DNA of 64,000 nucleotides. Origin: CAYRTD01 sp964528675. Its GTDB lineage: Bacteria > Bacteroidota > Bacteroidia > Bacteroidales > GCA-2748055. The translations under genes were made by a program, and so were the position numbers. The notes beneath the pieces are model-generated. The model had not been told where the DNA came from and did no database searches. It was given only the letters and a program-made list of their open reading frames with translations. Positions 9,304 to 17,410 of the stretch are shown here, one piece after another (position 1 is the stretch's first letter; every line of letters starts with the position of its first letter). The stretch is taken from assembly GCA_964528675.1 (NCBI GenBank), contig CAZGTU010000001.1:1-64000 (forward strand), given 5' to 3'.

Positions 9304-9342
9304 TAAAGCCCATTTTGCCATCGGCAAAATCGGGCTTTTTTT
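9304..9342 (+). terminator. Rho-independent terminator after tRNA-Ser
   Basis: The stem AAAGCCCATTTTGCC / GGCAAAATCGGGCTTT with a short ATC loop (one bulged or mismatched pair) is followed by a T-run, eight bases after the tRNA ends. Confidence 0.85.
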
Positions 9343-9345
9343 AAT

Positions 9346-9541
9346 TCATTGCCAGTTGGCAGTTCTCCAGCGGCGGAGCCGCATATCCGGGTATCGAACA
9401 GTTATTGGCAGTGTTCATGAGTAAATTGGACTGAGTAAGTTTGAATTCGAAATGAAAAACAGCAGGGTTCGACTGCGCTCACCACAGGTAGCCGCACAAC
9501 CTGCCCGCCGAAGCGCTGGCCTTACCGTGGCAGGCGGGCTG
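9346..9541. repeat. Dispersed repeats: copy of 553-600 and a GC-rich palindrome
   Basis: 9346-9395 is the reverse complement of 553-600. 9466-9480 carries a GGTTCGACTGCGCTC remnant of the CCCTTCGACT..GCTCAGG family. 9499-9540 is a palindrome with arms CCTGCCCGCC and GGCAGGCGGG, also found at 11490-11531 and 12582-12625. The stretch 9343-9651 shows no gene. Confidence 0.7.
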
Positions 9542-9651
9542 CATAACTTTACAAAGGGTCTATTTGAAATGTGAGTGTGGATTTCTCCATATTTTCATTG
9601 TAACTTTATATCAAATTGAAAAAAAATAAAAACCCCATAAAGTCGCTCCTC

Positions 9652-10404
9652 ATGAATAACAATAACCGCCTCATTATTTTTTCCGGACCCTCATGTGTGG
9701 GAAAGAGCCCCCTTGCAAAAGCCATTGCCCGGTTTTATCCCGATGTTTACAAATTACTGCAGCCACTGGTACTTTACAACAGTCGTGCCGCCCGGCCCGG
9801 TGAGATGGATGGTATAGACTATCATTTCCGTACTAGAGAAGAGATTGAGAAGCTAAAAGAGAAAGATAATTTTGTAGTGATGGATGTGCGGGGTGATCTG
9901 CAGGCAATTGACATAAATGAACTATCTGAATCATTGCAAAAAGGAGATGTTTTTTTTGAGGGAAATCCTTTCGTCGGGCGGGAATTACAAACCAATTCCT
10001 CCCTGGAAAACATTAATAAGCTCAGCATTTTCATGACCCCACTTTCACGAGAAGAGATCCTCTTTCTTAAATCAGTAGAACCAGAGCTGTTCCTTCCCGA
10101 TCTTGTCACAGATATAATGAGAAGAAAATTATTACGCAGGACCAGGAAACAGAAAGGAGAGCTTTCATTAAAAGATCTGGAAAACATAGAAAAACGAGCC
10201 GGAAGTGCTTACCGTGAATTGCAGGATGCTCATTATTTTGAATATGTTATTCCCAACCATGACGGCGAGGACAGTGAAAACTGGGATGCTTTTTATTATC
10301 CTCTTGGAGATGCCAGGAAATCATTTGTGTGCTTTATGGAACTGCTCGGAGGCAACACTTCGCAATATGTCGAAAAGTGGGAAAAAAATCTGATATCTCA
10401 ATAA
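9652..10404 (+). CDS. Guanylate-kinase-like P-loop protein
   Basis: A protein of 250 residues from the ATG at 9652. An in-frame TTG at 9616 would add 12 basic residues, but the P-loop spacing favours the ATG. GPSCVGKSP at residues 12-20 is a guanylate-kinase-type P-loop, and the YNSRAARPGEMDGIDYHF stretch corresponds to the GMP-binding T(T)R.pR.gE..g.dYhF motif of Gmk. It is about 50 residues longer than ordinary Gmk and carries an extra C-terminal part, and the second half is not recognisably Gmk. It may phosphorylate a nucleotide or act as a Gmk-like regulator; I would not call it the housekeeping gmk. It stands alone between repeat-rich regions. Confidence 0.7.
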   Translation: MNNNNRLIIFSGPSCVGKSPLAKAIARFYPDVYKLLQPLVLYNSRAARPGEMDGIDYHFRTREEIEKLKEKDNFVVMDVRGDLQAIDINELSESLQKGDVFFEGNPFVGRELQTNSSLENINKLSIFMTPLSREEILFLKSVEPELFLPDLVTDIMRRKLLRRTRKQKGELSLKDLENIEKRAGSAYRELQDAHYFEYVIPNHDGEDSENWDAFYYPLGDARKSFVCFMELLGGNTSQYVEKWEKNLISQ

Positions 10405-10501
10405 AATGATCAAATATGCTCTTTCTTTTGTTTTAGGTTTAAACTGCATCAATCTGCGGTTGTCTTAAGAGTAAAGTAATATTAATAAAAATCAAATCTA
10501 A

Positions 10502-10738
10502 ATGGAAGAAAATAACGAATTGGTCAGGGTATATACAGGTACAGAATTGACAGCTAAGCTGCTAAAGGAAGAACTCGAGAAACAAGGTATTTCCGGGATG
10601 GTCAGGAATGATTTTAAATCGGGGGTAATGGCTGGATTTTCAGGAGGAATGCCTTCTGATGCTGACCTTTACATTCAGAAGTCGGATCTGGAAAAGGCTA
10701 CACCCATTATTAATAAGTTCAATGAAATAAATGAGTAA
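10502..10738 (+). CDS. DUF2007 domain protein, 78 aa
   Basis: A small soluble protein matching the DUF2007 pattern: an N-terminal VRVYTGTELTAKLLKEELEKQGI strand-helix, then DADLYIQKSDLEKATPIINKF. The fold resembles a PII/ACT-like alpha-beta unit and some members are described as putative signal-transducing proteins. The role here is unknown. It is 97 bp downstream of the guanylate-kinase-like gene and may share its transcript. Confidence 0.75.
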   Translation: MEENNELVRVYTGTELTAKLLKEELEKQGISGMVRNDFKSGVMAGFSGGMPSDADLYIQKSDLEKATPIINKFNEINE

Positions 10739-10883
10739 ATATTATTTTAATCTAAAGATTAATATATTTCATCTTAAAATATCACCTTTAAATCAAATCT
10801 ACGTTTATCCCCGAAACATTTAAGAACTCAAATAAGTATAAGCAGGTGTCTATTGTTAAAGTAGAACCATTGATTTATTAAGG

Positions 10884-11420
10884 ATGAGAAGGATAATATT
10901 TGCATTCGAACTGGACAATACACTCTGGGAGTGTGGAGAAGAGAGACATGACACACTTGAAGGACCCTTTGAAAAAAAATCGGTAATCGACGGACTGATC
11001 AAAGACAGATCGGGAAAAAAGCTGTATCCTTATCCTGAGATCAAAACAATATTATCACAGATTAAAGACAGTGAGTATAGCATTGTTTTTATGGCCACAA
11101 CGGGGAATCCACGCTGCACTCAGGAATTGATGAAAATAACGGAAATTGATCACTTTCCCGATATTACCATCTTTAGTGAAGAAAGTAAAATAGATCAGGT
11201 TAAAAAGTTGATAACCGATACAAGCAGTGTTCCTGAAGACATTATCTATTTCGACTCTTCAAGAGAAAATACCCATCAGGTCAAGCCCATGGGAATCAAC
11301 ACCTTTCTTATTCCTGATGAAGGACTTACTCATGACACCTTCATGGTAGCTATGAAAAACGCGAGTATGTATATGAATGTTGAGAGGCTGGGGGTTACGT
11401 GGGGGAGTGTAAGGGAATGA
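10884..11420 (+). CDS. MDP-1-type HAD-superfamily protein with altered catalytic motifs
   Basis: A 178-residue relative of magnesium-dependent phosphatase-1 (HAD superfamily) and of the converging gene at 11674-12165. The canonical motif I DxDxT appears here as FELDNTLW, so the nucleophile Asp at residue 9 is Glu while Asp11 remains. Motif II is VFMATTG. The motif IV acidic pair (FFDDE in the paralogue) is YFDSSRE, which keeps one Asp. These changes should weaken or abolish phosphatase activity (inference), so a binding or regulatory role is possible. The C terminus (VTWGSVRE) runs into a repeat region. Confidence 0.75.
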   Translation: MRRIIFAFELDNTLWECGEERHDTLEGPFEKKSVIDGLIKDRSGKKLYPYPEIKTILSQIKDSEYSIVFMATTGNPRCTQELMKITEIDHFPDITIFSEESKIDQVKKLITDTSSVPEDIIYFDSSRENTHQVKPMGINTFLIPDEGLTHDTFMVAMKNASMYMNVERLGVTWGSVRE

Positions 11421-11423
11421 GGG

Positions 11424-11532
11424 AGCGAGGGATTAGTAAGCTGTAATCAGTGATAGACTATAGACCATAGACCATAGACCATGGACCATGCCTGCCCGCC
11501 AACGCGAAGGCCAGCGCGTCGGCAGGCGGGGA
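11424..11532. repeat. Heptad repeats and GC-rich palindrome
   Basis: 11451-11490 is a run of AGACCAT/GGACCAT units with 7-bp spacing. 11490-11531 is a palindrome with CCTGCCCGCC and GGCAGGCGGG arms, as at 9499-9540 and 12582-12625. It lies between the two converging HAD genes. Confidence 0.75.
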
Positions 11533-11673
11533 CCATGGAAGCGTACTATCAGGCTTTAGAATGATTTATATGAACCAGGGAGTTTCATATGTCCCGGAAT
11601 AGCCGATAGAAAAAATACAAAACACATCGCGAAGCTCTTACGATTCTAACAACTGTAACGTTTCTAACCTCAT

Positions 11674-12165
11674 TCAAACCACTTCCTTCCTATCCAAACT
11701 AAAAAACGCAGTCTTATATAAGCCATAACTAATGCCCTCGTTTACCAGTACGCAATTTACTCCCTGTGTACTTACCTCATGAATATTGCGAGGTTCGTCA
11801 TCAAAAAAGATCATTCTTTCGTATGGAATCTCTGTCTTCTCTCTTAAAGCTTTGAAATGCTGAATCTTGGAGCCCGGATAGATCTCTTTATAATGAAAAT
11901 AAGGAAAAATACCTGTAATATTCATCAAATCTTCCGCCCAGAGAGATTCTCCTGTTCTTGAGGCGACTGCAATTTTGGCACCGGAATGAAATATTTCTTC
12001 GAGAACGTGAATCACATCCGGATAAAGCTTCATTTCACTATTATTGTTGTCAAATACCTGGTGATTCACTTTCCTGTAAGGTGGCAAAGAATGATCACAC
12101 CAGGTTCCGCCACAATCCCAAAGGGTAAAATCCAGATCGAATACGAATAAATAATCTTTCATCAT
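11674..12165 (-). CDS. Magnesium-dependent phosphatase-1 (MDP-1) family HAD phosphatase
   Basis: A protein of 163 residues if begun at the ATG at 12165. An ATG at 12210 would add 15 residues, but alignment with the paralogue at 10884 and an AAAGG eight bases upstream favour 12165. The motifs are intact: FDLDFTLWDCGG (nucleophile Asp10, general acid Asp12), VASRTG, a lysine in GSKIQHFKAL, and FFDDEPRNIHEV. Family members are metal-dependent protein-tyrosine or sugar phosphatases; eukaryotic MDP-1 acts on phosphotyrosine and fructosamine phosphates. Cytoplasmic. It converges on its degenerate paralogue across repeats. Confidence 0.82.
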   Translation of the reverse strand: MMKDYLFVFDLDFTLWDCGGTWCDHSLPPYRKVNHQVFDNNNSEMKLYPDVIHVLEEIFHSGAKIAVASRTGESLWAEDLMNITGIFPYFHYKEIYPGSKIQHFKALREKTEIPYERMIFFDDEPRNIHEVSTQGVNCVLVNEGISYGLYKTAFFSLDRKEVV

Positions 12166-12210
12166 TAACAGCCTTTTTTGATTTGCCACTAAAATAGGAT
12201 CATTATCCAT

Positions 12211-12858
12211 AATGGGTTTTAAGGGAATGTTAAGTTTATACTATTAATCTGAAACATCGTGAGAGTTGTGAGAATCGTAAGGGCTTCGCGGGGAACGGGG
12301 CGTTAGAGTTCACCGGGGGAAGGTGAACGTTAGAGACCACACCTTCGGTATGGTCATTAGAGCTTCGCGGCACTTTTGGATTAGTTTAGTTTCTTTATTA
12401 AACTCTTCTTGGGATTGTAGGGAGTTTATTCTTATACGTCAAACCCATCGTGAGAGTCTTGAGAGAGCTTAGAATCGTGAGGGCTCTCGGCGATGTACCT
12501 GTTTCCTGGTTGAGACGCGATAAATCGTGTCTTATCATCAATTAATCTTGTACCTGAAACCCTTTAAAAGTAAACAGTAAACGGTCTGCCCGCCGACGGG
12601 CTGGCCATTACTTCGGCAGGCGGGTAAAAGGTAAACAGTTGGGCTATCACTTAAACCTTTAAACCCTGAGCCCACTCCGAAAAACATGTTTTCTGAGATT
12701 TAAGAAATTTATATGATTTTTTAATAAACAGAATTACAGACATTTAACTGTATGAATTTGTGTTCATTTGTGTTCTTTATTTGTGTCTATTTGTGGATAA
12801 TTGACTTTTCGGAGTGGCCTCAACCCTTAAACGATTAAATCCATCAACCCTTAAACTA
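12211..12858. repeat. 648-bp repeat-only intergenic region
   Basis: No gene is seen. The region holds CGTGAGAG/TTGTGAGAATCGTAAGGG tracts (12256-12285, 12448-12482); a palindrome with GTCTGCCCGCC and CGGCAGGCGGG arms (12581-12625) set inside GGTAAAC-type heptads; an inverted pair GAGCCCACTCCGAAAA (12667-12682) / TTTTCGGAGTGG (12807-12818), which also occurs at 41562 and 27787; a tract of TTTGTGTTC/TTTGTGTC units (12755-12796); and heptads CAACCCTTAAAC (12818-12880) that end inside the 3' end of the dehydrogenase gene. Confidence 0.75.
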
Positions 12859-14235
12859 TCAACCCTTAAACTCTTCAACATAAACTGTCTTCACATTTAC
12901 AAACTCTCTTATTCCTTCGGAAGACAATTCCCTGCCGTAGCCGGAGCGCTTGACTCCTCCAAAAGGAAGCCTGGGATCGGATTTTACCATTGCATTGATA
13001 AACACTGCTCCTTCACTGGCATTGTCGATAAATAGTTGTGCGTTTTTTTCAGAGCCGGTAAATACATTTATACCGAGGCCAAAAGTTGAATTATTAGCTA
13101 ATTCAAGCGCCTCTTCGGGAGATTCTACAGGGGGTGAAACTGCGAAAACAGGTCCGAAAACCTCTTCATCAAAAGCAGTCATGCCTGGTTTGACACCGGC
13201 AAGGATTGTGGGTTCGAAAAAAGCTTTTTCTCTTATACCCCCGGTAATTATTTCAGCTCCCTGTTGCTTGGATTCAATGACCTGTTCTTCCACTATTTCA
13301 GCCTGAGTAACGGATGATAAAGGACCGATGTCAATATCTTCATCTTTCGGATCACCTACCACATATTCTTCCACCCTCTTTTTCAGTTCTTCCATAAATT
13401 CATCATAAACTGATTCTTCAACGATAAATCTCTTTGCAGCAATACAGCTCTGTCCTCCGTTTTGTAACCTTGCTGTAAGAGCAACCTCAACTGCATTTTT
13501 AAGATTACTGTCGGCAAGAACTACGAAAGCATTGCTACCCCCTAATTCCAGTACGGATTTCTTGATTTGTTTACCGGCAGTTTCTGCAACTGCAGCGCCG
13601 GCAGTTTCACTTCCGGTAAGGGTTACAGCTCTTACAACGGGACTTTCAATTATCTTATTCACCTTTGACGAGCCAATTGCCAGATTCTGGAATACTCCTT
13701 TTTCAAAACCGGCCTTCAGAAATAATTCTTCAATTTTCTCTGCACACCCCTGTACATTGGACGCATGTTTCAAAAGTGCTGTATTGCCGGCCATTACTGT
13801 TGGTGCTGCAAAACGAAAAACCTGCCAGAATGGAAAATTCCAGGGCATTACAGCCAGTATTGTTCCAATGGGCTCATACTTAACATAGCTTTTTTCAGCA
13901 TTAGTTTCAATCGTTCTCGTTGAAAGAAAATCTTCTGCATTTTCTGCATAATATTCACAAACCCATGCACATTTTTTGACTTCGGCACGGGACTCGCTTA
14001 TGACTTTACCCATTTCTTCCGTCATCAGGATTGCAAGCTCTTCAACATTGCTTTTTAATAATTCAGCAACTTTGAACATTTTAGCTGACCTTTCTTCAAA
14101 ACTGGTGGTTCGATAAATCTTATAAGTTTCACCTGCCTGCTCCAGTATCTTCGCAATAGTATCACTATCTATTTCCGGATATTCAGCAATTTTTTCTCCC
14201 GAATAAGGATTTATTGATTTTAATTTTTTTGCCAT
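12859..14235 (-). CDS. NAD(P)-dependent succinate-semialdehyde-type aldehyde dehydrogenase
   Basis: A 458-residue aldehyde dehydrogenase of the short SSADH (Sad/GabD-like) group. It shows the MPWNFPFWQVFR substrate/cofactor segment, the nucleotide-binding LTGSETAG, the general base Glu230 in VLELGGSN, the nucleophile Cys264 in NGGQSCIAAKRF, and the C-terminal PFGGVKRSGYGRELS. It should oxidise succinate semialdehyde or a related aldehyde to the acid; substrate and cofactor preference cannot be fixed. Its last codons (YVEEFKG) overlap heptad repeats. No operon partner on this strand is close. Confidence 0.88.
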   Translation of the reverse strand: MAKKLKSINPYSGEKIAEYPEIDSDTIAKILEQAGETYKIYRTTSFEERSAKMFKVAELLKSNVEELAILMTEEMGKVISESRAEVKKCAWVCEYYAENAEDFLSTRTIETNAEKSYVKYEPIGTILAVMPWNFPFWQVFRFAAPTVMAGNTALLKHASNVQGCAEKIEELFLKAGFEKGVFQNLAIGSSKVNKIIESPVVRAVTLTGSETAGAAVAETAGKQIKKSVLELGGSNAFVVLADSNLKNAVEVALTARLQNGGQSCIAAKRFIVEESVYDEFMEELKKRVEEYVVGDPKDEDIDIGPLSSVTQAEIVEEQVIESKQQGAEIITGGIREKAFFEPTILAGVKPGMTAFDEEVFGPVFAVSPPVESPEEALELANNSTFGLGINVFTGSEKNAQLFIDNASEGAVFINAMVKSDPRLPFGGVKRSGYGRELSSEGIREFVNVKTVYVEEFKG

Positions 14236-14393
14236 GATTTCTTCAGGTTTTAATAAGTTACTGCTATTAAAACTAACAGAGAAGAAAAGCTTTGGTTTTT
14301 TTTAGGAAAAGGAAGATGGGGAAGTCCAGCATTAACCTGATTTACAACTAATTAGTCATAATATTGCATTTATTCCAATCCGTATAAATCCAT

Positions 14394-14834
14394 TCATGTT
14401 AGGTTCTCTATATCATTCATGTCTTTATGACGCCCGGTTGCTCTTTTATTTTTAAGAAGATCTTCCAGACCAATGAAAAAAATTGCTAGTTCATCAATCT
14501 CAACCAGGTGCCTGTTTTTGTAGCATTCATTAAATTCCAGACCATCAATATCAGTAATTAAATCAATACGATTAGGAGGATAACCCAGTTGAATGACTTT
14601 CTCAGGCATTAGAAGATCCTCAACTTTTAGTTTTAAAACCTCAAAGCCAAAATCTTTTAAAACTTTCAAAACATTTTGAGCATTTACTTCTGTTCTATCC
14701 AGCCAGATGTCAATATCATTTGTAAATCGAGGATATCCATGAATAGTAACTGCATATCCTCCAACAATTAAATATTTGACTCTATGATCGTTCAATAATT
14801 TTATAAACTCTCTGAAATCGCTGTTGAGAACCAT
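14394..14834 (-). CDS. Nucleotidyltransferase (DUF6036/AbiEii-like)
   Basis: A 146-residue minimal nucleotidyltransferase. VKYLIVGGYAVTIHG gives the Gly-Gly motif (residues 25-26) and PRFTNDIDIWLD supplies the two metal-binding aspartates (40 and 42). A third acidic residue is likely in RIDLITDIDG. It overlaps the 3' end of the small upstream gene by 53 bp, so the two are translated together. Such pairs are candidate toxin-antitoxin-like modules in which the nucleotidyltransferase modifies RNA or its partner. That role is inference. Confidence 0.8.
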   Translation of the reverse strand: MVLNSDFREFIKLLNDHRVKYLIVGGYAVTIHGYPRFTNDIDIWLDRTEVNAQNVLKVLKDFGFEVLKLKVEDLLMPEKVIQLGYPPNRIDLITDIDGLEFNECYKNRHLVEIDELAIFFIGLEDLLKNKRATGRHKDMNDIENLT

Positions 14835-14976
14835 ATTTCCAGATTATATATTGATTTCTCATTGTCTCCAGTGCTTCCAGTCTCTTTTGTTCCGGCTGGT
14901 TTTTCCAGAAATCAAGATCTGATGGCTGGTTTTTCAATGATACTTCTTTGAGAACCCTCTCTACTTTGTCTTTCAT
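14782..14976 (-). CDS. Small partner protein of the nucleotidyltransferase, 64 aa
   Basis: A short soluble, mostly helical protein containing LDFWKNQPEQKRLEALETMRNQYIIWKYG. Small genes with this W-x5-ER/KRL-x-AxExxRxQY pattern are commonly found just before DUF6036-type nucleotidyltransferases. It starts with ATG and overlaps the next gene by 53 bp. It may act as the antitoxin or chaperone of the pair, or regulate it; no DNA-binding motif is clear. Confidence 0.65.
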   Translation of the reverse strand: MKDKVERVLKEVSLKNQPSDLDFWKNQPEQKRLEALETMRNQYIIWKYGSQQRFQRVYKIIERS

Positions 14977-15058
14977 TGAATCCCTGGTTAAAATGATGAA
15001 TTATTCCAGCTAATTTAATGATTTATATTGAATCACAAAGAAATTCAGTATGAATCCT

Positions 15059-16090
15059 CTAAACTGAAATAACAACCGGTTTTCCCATTTCAGCAGATTT
15101 ATACACAGCCTCCTGAACGACCAGGCTTTTTAAATAGTCATGTCCATTGGTTTCAAATTCATCTCCTGTATTCAGGCAATCCATAAAGTGCCTCTGTGTT
15201 GTGTAAACACAATCTGCAGAGAAATCAATATCACTATATTCATAAGGATGTTCCATTTCCTTTTCACCAAGCTTTTGGATTGTGATCCGGGCATCTTCAT
15301 AAAAACGGACAGAGCCCTTAAAACCTTCCAGCAAACAATTTCCGAAGGTTAACCTTGGATTATCGACTGTAGGTTCATTATATCGGTTCGCATCCCATAT
15401 TGCTTCCACTCCGTTTTTAAACCTGAAGAATATTTTCGCGGAATCTTCTCCTTTTATTACTTTATTCAGCTTTCGTAATGCGGCATAGACCTCCTTCACC
15501 TCGCCAAAGAGAAAACGGAATGTATCAATAAAGTGAATACCATTTTCATACACCAGAAACCTCGGGTAAGTTCTAAAATAAGGTTGACGGGGAATATAAG
15601 CATTATCACCCCAGCCATCTCCCATCCTTGAACGGAAATACATGCTATGAATATCACCGATAACTCCCTCTTCCATCAGGCTTTTCATTTCCCTGTACCA
15701 CGGCTGAAATCGCCAGTTTTCGTGAACCATAAAACGTACATTCTTGCGACCAACATACTCGACAATCTCCCTTGCTTCCTCAAGAGTTGGAGCTAAAGGT
15801 TTCTGGCAGATAATGTCTATTCCCCGGTCAGCCGCTGCTTTACACATTTCAAGATGAGTGTCGGGAGGGGTAATTATATCAACTATATCAGGTTTTTCCT
15901 CATTCAACATTTCGATATAGTCACTATAGTGCCGTGGAATATTAAATTCTTCCATCAGGGGTTTTGCCTTTTCAATAACTCTGTTGCACATAGCTGTTAC
16001 TTCAACTTCAGGTATCCTTTCTGTCCACGCCCTGTATTGAAAACCGGCAAAATATCCTGATCCAATGCCTACGAGTTTATGTTTTTTCAT
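15059..16090 (-). CDS. Gfo/Idh/MocA family oxidoreductase
   Basis: A 343-residue NAD(P)-dependent dehydrogenase. The N-terminal Rossmann fold begins GIGSGYFAGFQYRAW and runs to about residue 120. The usual EKP loop is CQKPLAPT. The C-terminal substrate domain carries ENWRFQPWYREMK and the GIHFIDTFRFLFGE histidine motif. Enzymes of this family oxidise sugars, sugar acids or inositols. It is the last gene of the six-gene operon 21613-15059, 11 bp after the transporter gene, and probably acts on the imported substrate or one derived from it. Confidence 0.88.
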   Translation of the reverse strand: MKKHKLVGIGSGYFAGFQYRAWTERIPEVEVTAMCNRVIEKAKPLMEEFNIPRHYSDYIEMLNEEKPDIVDIITPPDTHLEMCKAAADRGIDIICQKPLAPTLEEAREIVEYVGRKNVRFMVHENWRFQPWYREMKSLMEEGVIGDIHSMYFRSRMGDGWGDNAYIPRQPYFRTYPRFLVYENGIHFIDTFRFLFGEVKEVYAALRKLNKVIKGEDSAKIFFRFKNGVEAIWDANRYNEPTVDNPRLTFGNCLLEGFKGSVRFYEDARITIQKLGEKEMEHPYEYSDIDFSADCVYTTQRHFMDCLNTGDEFETNGHDYLKSLVVQEAVYKSAEMGKPVVISV

Positions 16091-16101
16091 TTTCTGGAAT
16101 T

Positions 16102-17367
16102 TTATTCAATTAATGCTTTTTCAGGATTCATGTATACCCAACTGAGGATCGATATTAATGCCAGTGAGGCAGCTACTATAAAAAATGTACTTTCCGAACC
16201 TGTCCAGGACAAAAGATATGGAAAAGCCAATGCAGTTATAAAAGAACCGATATTACCGGCCATATTCATGGTTCCGGACACAGTTCCTGAATTCTTTTTG
16301 CCAATATCAATGCAAAACGACCAGGATGGACTGAGAGTCATGTCAGCCCCGAAAACAGCGATGGATAGCATGATAACCGCACCGTTGACACTGTCCATTC
16401 CCATACTTCCAAGCATTCCTGCCATTACAAGGCTAAAACCTATAATTGCCGGCAATTTCCGGCTTAGTTTCCATTTGTTTTTGCGGTAGATCATATCTAC
16501 AAGAACACCGGAGAACCAGTTTCCCGCCGCTCCGAATAAAAGCGGCAGGGAGGCATAAAAACCTGCTTCCATCAATTCAAGATTATAAGTCTCTTTCAGA
16601 TGTGGAAACAGCCATGTAAGGGTAAAGAAGAAAGTAAAATTACTTCCGAAATACTGAAGCATGGCAAGCCAGACATTTTTGCTGGAAAAAAGTATCTTAG
16701 CACTTAACTTTGAAATGGTTGGCTCTTCGGTTTTTTCCTGTCTGTTTTCAAGAATGAATTGTTTTTCCTCTACGGAGAGTGCAGGATGATTTTCCGGTTT
16801 GTCCTTGAAAAGAAAATACCACAGAAGTGCGAAAAGGATACCGGCAACCCCGAGGATATAAAAGCTCGCTCTCCAGCCTACCTGGCTAATCATCCATGCA
16901 ACAAGAGGCATAGCAAAGGCAGCCCCTATTCTTGAACCGGAAAAGTTAATTCCCTGTACTATTCCTCTTTCTCTTAATGGGATCCATGAATACACTGCCC
17001 TGGAAATACCTGGAAAAGCTCCGGCCTCTCCTGCTCCGAAAAAGAAACGGACGATCAGCATACTTATGTAAGTCTTGACTGCCCCTGTAAGGGCAGTAAA
17101 CAGGGACCAAATGCTAATAATAATTGTTAATACTCTCCTCGGGCCATATTTATCAGAAAAATAACCTGCCGGAACCTGGAAGAGGGCATAACCCAGTGCG
17201 AAGGCAGATAACACCCATCCCATCTGGTTGTCGGTAAGTCCCAGATCACCGGATACCTCATCCTTGGCAGCCGATATGCAGGCCCTGTCAATATAAAGAA
17301 AAAGGGTTAATATGAAAGATCCGGCTACAAATAGAAATCGTCTTGGAATGTAAAATTTACTTTTCAT
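16102..17367 (-). CDS. MFS transporter, anion:cation symporter (hexuronate-like) type
   Basis: A 421-residue transporter of 12 predicted helices from the ATG at 17367; an upstream in-frame TTG at 17382 is less likely. The FLYIDRACISAAKDEVSGDLGLTDNQMGWVLSAFALGYALFQVPAGYFSDKYGPRRV region is typical of ACS-family carriers of hexuronates, glucarate and related sugar acids. It uses a proton or sodium gradient in the inner membrane. Its position between a secreted DUF5060 protein and an oxidoreductase, under a GntR regulator, suggests uptake of the released sugar acid. The exact ligand is not readable. Confidence 0.88.
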   Translation of the reverse strand: MKSKFYIPRRFLFVAGSFILTLFLYIDRACISAAKDEVSGDLGLTDNQMGWVLSAFALGYALFQVPAGYFSDKYGPRRVLTIIISIWSLFTALTGAVKTYISMLIVRFFFGAGEAGAFPGISRAVYSWIPLRERGIVQGINFSGSRIGAAFAMPLVAWMISQVGWRASFYILGVAGILFALLWYFLFKDKPENHPALSVEEKQFILENRQEKTEEPTISKLSAKILFSSKNVWLAMLQYFGSNFTFFFTLTWLFPHLKETYNLELMEAGFYASLPLLFGAAGNWFSGVLVDMIYRKNKWKLSRKLPAIIGFSLVMAGMLGSMGMDSVNGAVIMLSIAVFGADMTLSPSWSFCIDIGKKNSGTVSGTMNMAGNIGSFITALAFPYLLSWTGSESTFFIVAASLALISILSWVYMNPEKALIE

Positions 17368-17410
17368 GCTTTTGCATTTCAAAAAATATTAAAATATCTA
17401 CTGCTGCCTG

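Noticed and set aside
9652..10404. Calling this gene the housekeeping guanylate kinase gmk
   Set aside because: It is about 50 residues too long and its second half does not resemble Gmk; a standard gmk is expected elsewhere.
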